Positions 33,984-38,536 of a DNA stretch of 38,536 bases are shown here, in pieces. The DNA comes from an uncultured Verrucomicrobiales bacterium (GTDB lineage: Bacteria > Verrucomicrobiota > Verrucomicrobiia > Verrucomicrobiales > Akkermansiaceae). Below the pieces are notes generated by a model. It was given only the letters and a program-made list of their open reading frames with translations, did no database searches and was not told the origin of the DNA. The position numbers and the translations under genes are program-made. The first letter of the stretch is position 1. Each line of letters starts with the position of its first letter. The stretch lies in contig CALGLJ010000057.1 in NCBI GenBank assembly GCA_937930235.1, positions 1 to 38,536 on the forward strand, read 5' to 3'.

Positions 33984-35972
33984 GTGCTTGCTGTAAAAAA
34001 TCTCCGCGTTGAATTTGGGCCTCGGGTCATTTTCAAAGACTTAACCTTCTCGATCGGAGATAAGGAACGCATCGCCTTCGCCGGGCATAATGGAGCTGGC
34101 AAGTCGACCCTCATGAAATGTATTGGAGGGGCGCTGCAGCCCAATGGAGGTGAAATTAATAAAACAAAGCACCATCGCATCGGCTACCTTCCGCAAGAAG
34201 GCATTCACATCAAAGGAATCTCTCTCTTCGAGGAGGCCGAGTCCGCATTTGCAGAGACCAAAGAAATCCAGACTCAAATTGACCGCTACGCGACCGAACT
34301 GGAAAAACTAGACCCTCGCTCCGCACCATTCTCGGATCTCCTTGAAAAAATTGGAGAACTCGAACTCCTCCTTGACGGACATGATCCCACCCGGATGAAA
34401 CCAAAAATCGAATCGATTCTCGGTGGACTAGGATTCAAAAAATCCGACCTGCAACGTGATTGCGGAGAATTTTCCGGTGGATGGCAAATGCGAATTGCCA
34501 TGGCTAAGCTCTTTCTCGCGGAACCTGAAATCCTTCTCCTTGATGAGCCAACCAATCACTTGGACATCGATGCCCAGCGTTTCATGGAGAACTATCTCCA
34601 TCAGTATAAAGGAGCGATCATCCTCATCTCTCACGACCGCGCCATGATGGATGGGCTCACCACCCGGACTATCGCATTCCACCATGGACGAGCAGAAGAA
34701 TTCACCGGGAACTACTCCTCCTACGAGACCCAACTGAAGGAACGTCAGGAAATTTTAAGAAAGCAGAAAGTCGCTCAAGATCGCGAAATTGCAAAAACTG
34801 AACAATTCATTAACCGCTTCCGCGCTCAAGCGAATAAGGCTTCGCAAGTGCAATCTCGTATCAAACAGCTCGCTAAGATAGAGCGCATACAAATTGATGC
34901 AGAAGACGCGGTGATGTCGTTTAAGTTCCCAGACCCTCCGGCCTCGACTCACCTCGTTGCCAAGCTTGAAAAGGCAGGACAACAGTATGGCGACTTGACT
35001 GTATTCCGAGACGTTGATCTCGAGGTCACCGCAGGTGAAAAATATGCCATTGTCGGTCCCAATGGTGCAGGCAAATCCACCTTCTGCCGTATGATCACAG
35101 GAGAGGAAGCCCCCGCTACTGGCGAGCACCTTCTTGGGACGAAGACGAAGCCTTCCTTCTTTAACCAAAATCATGCCGATGAACTCGATCCTAGTCTCAC
35201 CGTTTTAGAAACTGTGGAACAGATCGCAACACGCGGAGCCAGCCTCTCGGCACGTGATGTCCTAGGGTGCTTCCTTTTCAAAGGTGATGATGTTTTCAAA
35301 AAGATCGGGGTTCTTTCTGGAGGGGAACGCTCCCGAGTAGCTCTCGTTCGGATGCTCGTTCGTCCTGCAAACTTCCTCATCTTGGATGAACCCACTAACC
35401 ATCTGGACATGCAATCGCAGGACATCCTGCAACGCGCATTAATCGACTACCCAGGCACCCTCCTCATCGTTTCGCATAATCGAAACTTCTTAGATCCCAT
35501 CGTCCAAAAAACGATCGAATTCCGCCCGGGAGAAGACCCGCGCACCTTTGCGGGAAATCTCACCTACTATTTGGACAAAACAGCGGAAGAAGAAAAAATC
35601 GCAAAAGGAAACCCAACGAAAACACCAGTCAAACCAGAGGCCACCAAACCAACGACTTCGGCAAAAAACTCCCCACTCAATGCCAAAGAACGCCGAAAAC
35701 GTGACGCCGCCATTCGAGAAAAACGCAACAAAGTTCTCAAACCTCTGCAAGCAGAGTTCGAAGCCGTGGAAACACAAATCTCTGAACTGGAAACTGCTCA
35801 GAAAACAATTTCTGCCCACCTTGAGAAACCTGAAATCGTAGGCAATGCGGACGAACTTCGGAAGTCAACTGAAGCCTACGATCAAGTCTCGCAGAAACTC
35901 GAGAAAGCCTATTCACAGTGGGAAGATCTCAGCGCCTCGATCGAAAAACTCGAAGCAGAACTCAATCATTGA
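33984..35972 (+). CDS. ABC-F family ATPase (Uup/YheS-like)
   Basis: A protein of 662 residues with two ABC domains and no membrane segment. Walker A motifs are GHNGAGKST (near residue 33) and GPNGAGKST (near 355). Signature motifs are EFSGGWQMRIAMAKLF and VLSGGERSRVALVRML, and both Walker B sites read LLDEPTNHLDI or LILDEPTNHLDM. The linker between the two is highly charged and helical (P-site tRNA interaction motif region). The C-terminal 90 residues form a second coiled coil. Such proteins act on the ribosome. The start is GTG 33984, as an in-frame stop lies 12 bp upstream; there is no ribosome site. The stop abuts the convergent DUF1080 gene. Confidence 0.92.
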   Translation: MLAVKNLRVEFGPRVIFKDLTFSIGDKERIAFAGHNGAGKSTLMKCIGGALQPNGGEINKTKHHRIGYLPQEGIHIKGISLFEEAESAFAETKEIQTQIDRYATELEKLDPRSAPFSDLLEKIGELELLLDGHDPTRMKPKIESILGGLGFKKSDLQRDCGEFSGGWQMRIAMAKLFLAEPEILLLDEPTNHLDIDAQRFMENYLHQYKGAIILISHDRAMMDGLTTRTIAFHHGRAEEFTGNYSSYETQLKERQEILRKQKVAQDREIAKTEQFINRFRAQANKASQVQSRIKQLAKIERIQIDAEDAVMSFKFPDPPASTHLVAKLEKAGQQYGDLTVFRDVDLEVTAGEKYAIVGPNGAGKSTFCRMITGEEAPATGEHLLGTKTKPSFFNQNHADELDPSLTVLETVEQIATRGASLSARDVLGCFLFKGDDVFKKIGVLSGGERSRVALVRMLVRPANFLILDEPTNHLDMQSQDILQRALIDYPGTLLIVSHNRNFLDPIVQKTIEFRPGEDPRTFAGNLTYYLDKTAEEEKIAKGNPTKTPVKPEATKPTTSAKNSPLNAKERRKRDAAIREKRNKVLKPLQAEFEAVETQISELETAQKTISAHLEKPEIVGNADELRKSTEAYDQVSQKLEKAYSQWEDLSASIEKLEAELNH

Positions 35973-36722
35973 TCACCGAGTTGATCGCCTTTTTACAGTA
36001 GGTGTCTTGACCGGAATACCCTGGTTCTTCTTTTGCATTCTGAGTTTCTTTAACTCAATCTTTCGGAATTCGATAAGACTCCCCTCTGATTGGAGGGCAA
36101 TTTTCCCCTCGCTGACCGAGGACCGGGTTCCCACATTCACCAATTTACCATTCACTAAGACCACGATGGAATCACTTTGACAATGGATCACGAGTTCATT
36201 CCATTTGCCGATAGGTTCTTCAGCCATGAGGCCCAACCTCGGACGGTAGCTATTCTTAGGCTTACCAATGAGTGCGGGCTTTGACACGCCATCCGTGCCC
36301 GTAATATCTTCTCCTATCGGAATAAAATCCCCCGCTCGATCCGCTAAAAGCTGAACCTCGATGCAGCGTGGAAAAAGATTGTTAATATATCGAGGAGTTG
36401 AGGAATGAATCATGACCCCACAATTCCCCTTTTTCTTGGGATAGCGATATTCCACGGTCAGGGTGTAATCACGATAAATCTCCCGAGTGTAGAGGTGACC
36501 ATACGGCTTGCCCGTAATGACCAAGATCCCATCCCGAGTTTGGAAAGGAGATTTTTTCTTCCCTTGTTTCTCATCTTGATCGCTCAAGCTTTTGGAACTC
36601 ACATCAGCAGTCCATTCATCCAGATTTTTCCCATTCCATAGCGAAATTGCTTCATCCGCGTGGGCAGATTGAAGAAATAGCGAAAGAATTGCACTGCATA
36701 GAAATGGAAAACGAATGGACAT
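35973..36722 (-). CDS. Exported DUF1080 (3-keto-disaccharide hydrolase domain) protein
   Basis: A single-domain protein of 249 residues. A signal peptide (MSIRFPFLCSAILSLFLQSA, cleaved after HA) is followed by the DUF1080 fold: ISLWNGKNLDEWTA, YTLTVEYRYPKKKGNCGVMI, and GKWNELVIHCQSDSIVVLVN then GKL. An in-frame ATG at 36764 adds 14 residues before the signal; ATG 36722 places the signal at the N-terminus. The domain, abundant in Planctomycetes and Verrucomicrobia, is related to concanavalin-like glycan-binding or hydrolysing folds and includes 3-keto-glycoside hydrolases. The C-terminus is basic (KTPTVKRRSTR). The substrate is not predictable. Confidence 0.88.
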   Translation of the reverse strand: MSIRFPFLCSAILSLFLQSAHADEAISLWNGKNLDEWTADVSSKSLSDQDEKQGKKKSPFQTRDGILVITGKPYGHLYTREIYRDYTLTVEYRYPKKKGNCGVMIHSSTPRYINNLFPRCIEVQLLADRAGDFIPIGEDITGTDGVSKPALIGKPKNSYRPRLGLMAEEPIGKWNELVIHCQSDSIVVLVNGKLVNVGTRSSVSEGKIALQSEGSLIEFRKIELKKLRMQKKNQGIPVKTPTVKRRSTR

Positions 36723-36873
36723 GGAGCAAAGGGTTAAACGTGTGCGCGGAAGCTTTTCTATCATCTAACGACTCCATAAAAGCTTAAAAGTAAAAGACGC
36801 TATCCACCGAGTGCCTAGATCCCGCAACCGAGTGGTTGACGGAGAACACAACCCTCAGAGAATGTCAAAAAAT

Positions 36874-38536
36874 CTACTCTTGTCCTATTTTCTGACGACA
36901 ATTCTTTAAGAAAAAATCAAATGATTGCATCGCGATCGCTCGTTCCTGCACTTTTCGTCTTTTCCGCATTTTATTCTCTCGATGAAATTCTTTCATCAGC
37001 AGGTCATAACGTTCCTGAATATCACGATGAAGCAGTTTGAGCGGCTGGAGCTCTGACAACTCTCTCTCTCGCCAGCTCACTCTCAAAGTCAGAGCGCGCT
37101 CGCTAATTCTGTCATCTTTCTTAGGTGGTCCAATGTGCTTCTTAATGTGAAGAGCCTCTTCAGTCCAAAATTTCAAATGTTTCCCGTTATTTTTCACCGA
37201 CTCTTTTTTACAGACCGTCAAATACCGCTCCTGTAACATTTTCATTTTAGAATCATACTCTGCAATCAAAGCGGGAGCTTTCGCCATCACCTCTTTCTCA
37301 ATGGCTGTTAATTCATGAATCGGGCCTGATGCCTTCTTTTTTTTCTTCTTCTTAGTTTTTGGGGCTTTCTTCGCTGTAGAAGTTGGCTCGATCGATGAGG
37401 CTGAATTGATCGATTGCTTCGCTGGTTCTTCCTTTTTAACAACGGACCCGGGAGCCGGAGGTGGTGGTGGTGGAGTTTCTTCCGGCTTTTTGATCTCGGA
37501 AGCCAGTTGTTCACGAGGAGTTTCGGGATCGGATTGATCTCTTTTTGACAAGAAGATCACTCCACCCACCACGAGCCCTAAGATCGTCAGAATTCCAAAA
37601 AACACCCCTGCCCCTCCACCAGATTTTGCTGAAGACAGCGGAGATATCCCTGCCAGATTCATGTTCGGAACACGAGTGGTCACTGCCCCCGTCAGGACTT
37701 TCGGCTTATTTGAGCGAGCGTGTTTCGCTCCAGTCCCCGTGAGAGCGCCATAAAGATCTTGGTCAAACTCCGCACAACTATCGTAACGATTATCAGGATC
37801 TGCCTGCATCGCCTTCGAAATCATAGCATCAAATCCTGTGCCAAGATCTTCCACCACTTTAGATGGAGGTCGATACGTAGTCGCTGGCCGTTGCCCGGTG
37901 AGAAGCTCGTAAAGCAATACCCCTACCGCGAAAATATCCGCGCGGTGATCAATGGTAGCGCCCGTTTCAAAAAGCTCTGGAGCGGCATATTCAGGGGTTC
38001 CAAAAGTATCTTCTTGTTCCACAGCTTCCGCCCCAACTGATTGGGCCAAACCAAAATCAGTCAGCTTCACCGCACCATCCTGATCAATCAAAATATTTGC
38101 AGGCTTGATATCACGATGCACCACCCCATTCACATGCGCATGCTGAAGACCCGAGAGCACCTCCCGGACCAAGCGCACCCCATCATCAATCTCTAAAATG
38201 CCTGCTTTCTGATGATCGTAGAGTGTTTTACCGTTCACCCATTCTTGGACCATATACCAGACTCCATCATTCTCACCAAAATCAAATAACTGAACCAAAT
38301 GAGGATGGCTTAACTTCGCCATGGCCCGCGCTTCACTCACAAAGAGATTGCGACGCACCTCATCAATGGAAAATTCGTCAGGTAATATTTTAAGAGCCAC
38401 ATGACGGTCCAATTGAGTCTGTACCGCTCGGTAAACCGCCCCCATCCCACCTCTTGCGATCAGGTGCTGAATCTCTAAATTCGAAAATCGCCCTTGGAGA
38501 TGTTCTCCCATCTCATCAAGCTCTCTAACTACTTCT
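36874..38536 (-). CDS. Membrane Ser/Thr protein kinase, N-terminus possibly cut by window edge
   Basis: ATG at 38511 gives 545 residues, but the frame is open to the right edge without a stop, and relatives often carry extra residues before the conserved RFSNLEIQHLIARGGMG, so the true start may lie outside. Kinase marks: ARGGMGAVYRA, lysine in VALKIL (41), HRDIKPANILI near 130, DFGLAQ, PEYAAPELFE. A membrane segment (FFGILTILGLVVGGVIFL) lies near 303-320. A PPPPPPAPG stretch, a poly-lysine run (KTKKKKKKKAS) and a coiled-coil tail with no known sensor domain follow. The first glycine of the nucleotide loop is Ala, as in the other kinase here. Confidence 0.9.
   Translation of the reverse strand, partial: EVVRELDEMGEHLQGRFSNLEIQHLIARGGMGAVYRAVQTQLDRHVALKILPDEFSIDEVRRNLFVSEARAMAKLSHPHLVQLFDFGENDGVWYMVQEWVNGKTLYDHQKAGILEIDDGVRLVREVLSGLQHAHVNGVVHRDIKPANILIDQDGAVKLTDFGLAQSVGAEAVEQEDTFGTPEYAAPELFETGATIDHRADIFAVGVLLYELLTGQRPATTYRPPSKVVEDLGTGFDAMISKAMQADPDNRYDSCAEFDQDLYGALTGTGAKHARSNKPKVLTGAVTTRVPNMNLAGISPLSSAKSGGGAGVFFGILTILGLVVGGVIFLSKRDQSDPETPREQLASEIKKPEETPPPPPPAPGSVVKKEEPAKQSINSASSIEPTSTAKKAPKTKKKKKKKASGPIHELTAIEKEVMAKAPALIAEYDSKMKMLQERYLTVCKKESVKNNGKHLKFWTEEALHIKKHIGPPKKDDRISERALTLRVSWRERELSELQPLKLLHRDIQERYDLLMKEFHRENKMRKRRKVQERAIAMQSFDFFLKNCRQKIGQE

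Overview
The window looks like chromosomal DNA of a Verrucomicrobiota (PVC group) bacterium, probably a member of Verrucomicrobiales. This is an inference from protein content: two membrane-anchored PknB-type kinases, a DUF1080 exported protein, a BlaI/M56 pair, and the order tRNA-Thr, tuf, tRNA-Trp, secE, nusG, rplKAJL, rpoBC, which is similar to the order I recall in Chlamydiae. Base composition is close to balanced by eye. There is no transposase, integrase, phage gene or CRISPR array. The region reads as core genome with a few lineage-specific genes between.

Layout. 1-1760 (minus): a cut-off FAD oxidoreductase, a methyltransferase and a DUF456 membrane protein, coupled by two ATGA overlaps. 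1800-15172 (minus): the transcription/translation operon, running from an AT-rich promoter near 15140 through tRNA-Thr, tuf, tRNA-Trp, secE, nusG, rplK, rplA, rplJ, rplL, rpoB and rpoC to a strong terminator at 1799-1841. 15197-16003 (minus): a YmdB-family phosphoesterase. 16052-19373 (plus): an exported amidase, a YeeZ-like SDR protein, a LysM lipoprotein and an EF-hand protein. 19477-21465 (minus): a DinG/XPD-type helicase. 21585-22870 (plus): a BlaI-type repressor and a short M56 metalloprotease. 22867-28758 (minus): dnaE and a large Ser/Thr kinase, with a possible 15-codon leader ORF before dnaE. 28823-29194 (minus): two tandem, related mini-lipoproteins. 29312-30811 (plus): an NhaC-type antiporter. 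30767-32047 (minus): dGTPase. 32278-35972 (plus): a long-chain polyprenyl diphosphate synthase, a cyclophilin and an ABC-F ATPase. 35973-36722 (minus): a DUF1080 protein. 36874-38536 (minus): a second Ser/Thr kinase that runs off the right edge.

Much of the content is housekeeping (RNA polymerase, early ribosome assembly, EF-Tu, replication, nucleotide and isoprenoid metabolism). I do not see a clear new multi-gene system. The least explained items are the paired mini-lipoproteins sharing a PWNV motif, the structured uORF before dnaE, the run of hairpins between rplL and rpoB, the scarcity of Shine-Dalgarno sequences, and the uncharacterised C-terminal halves of the two kinases.
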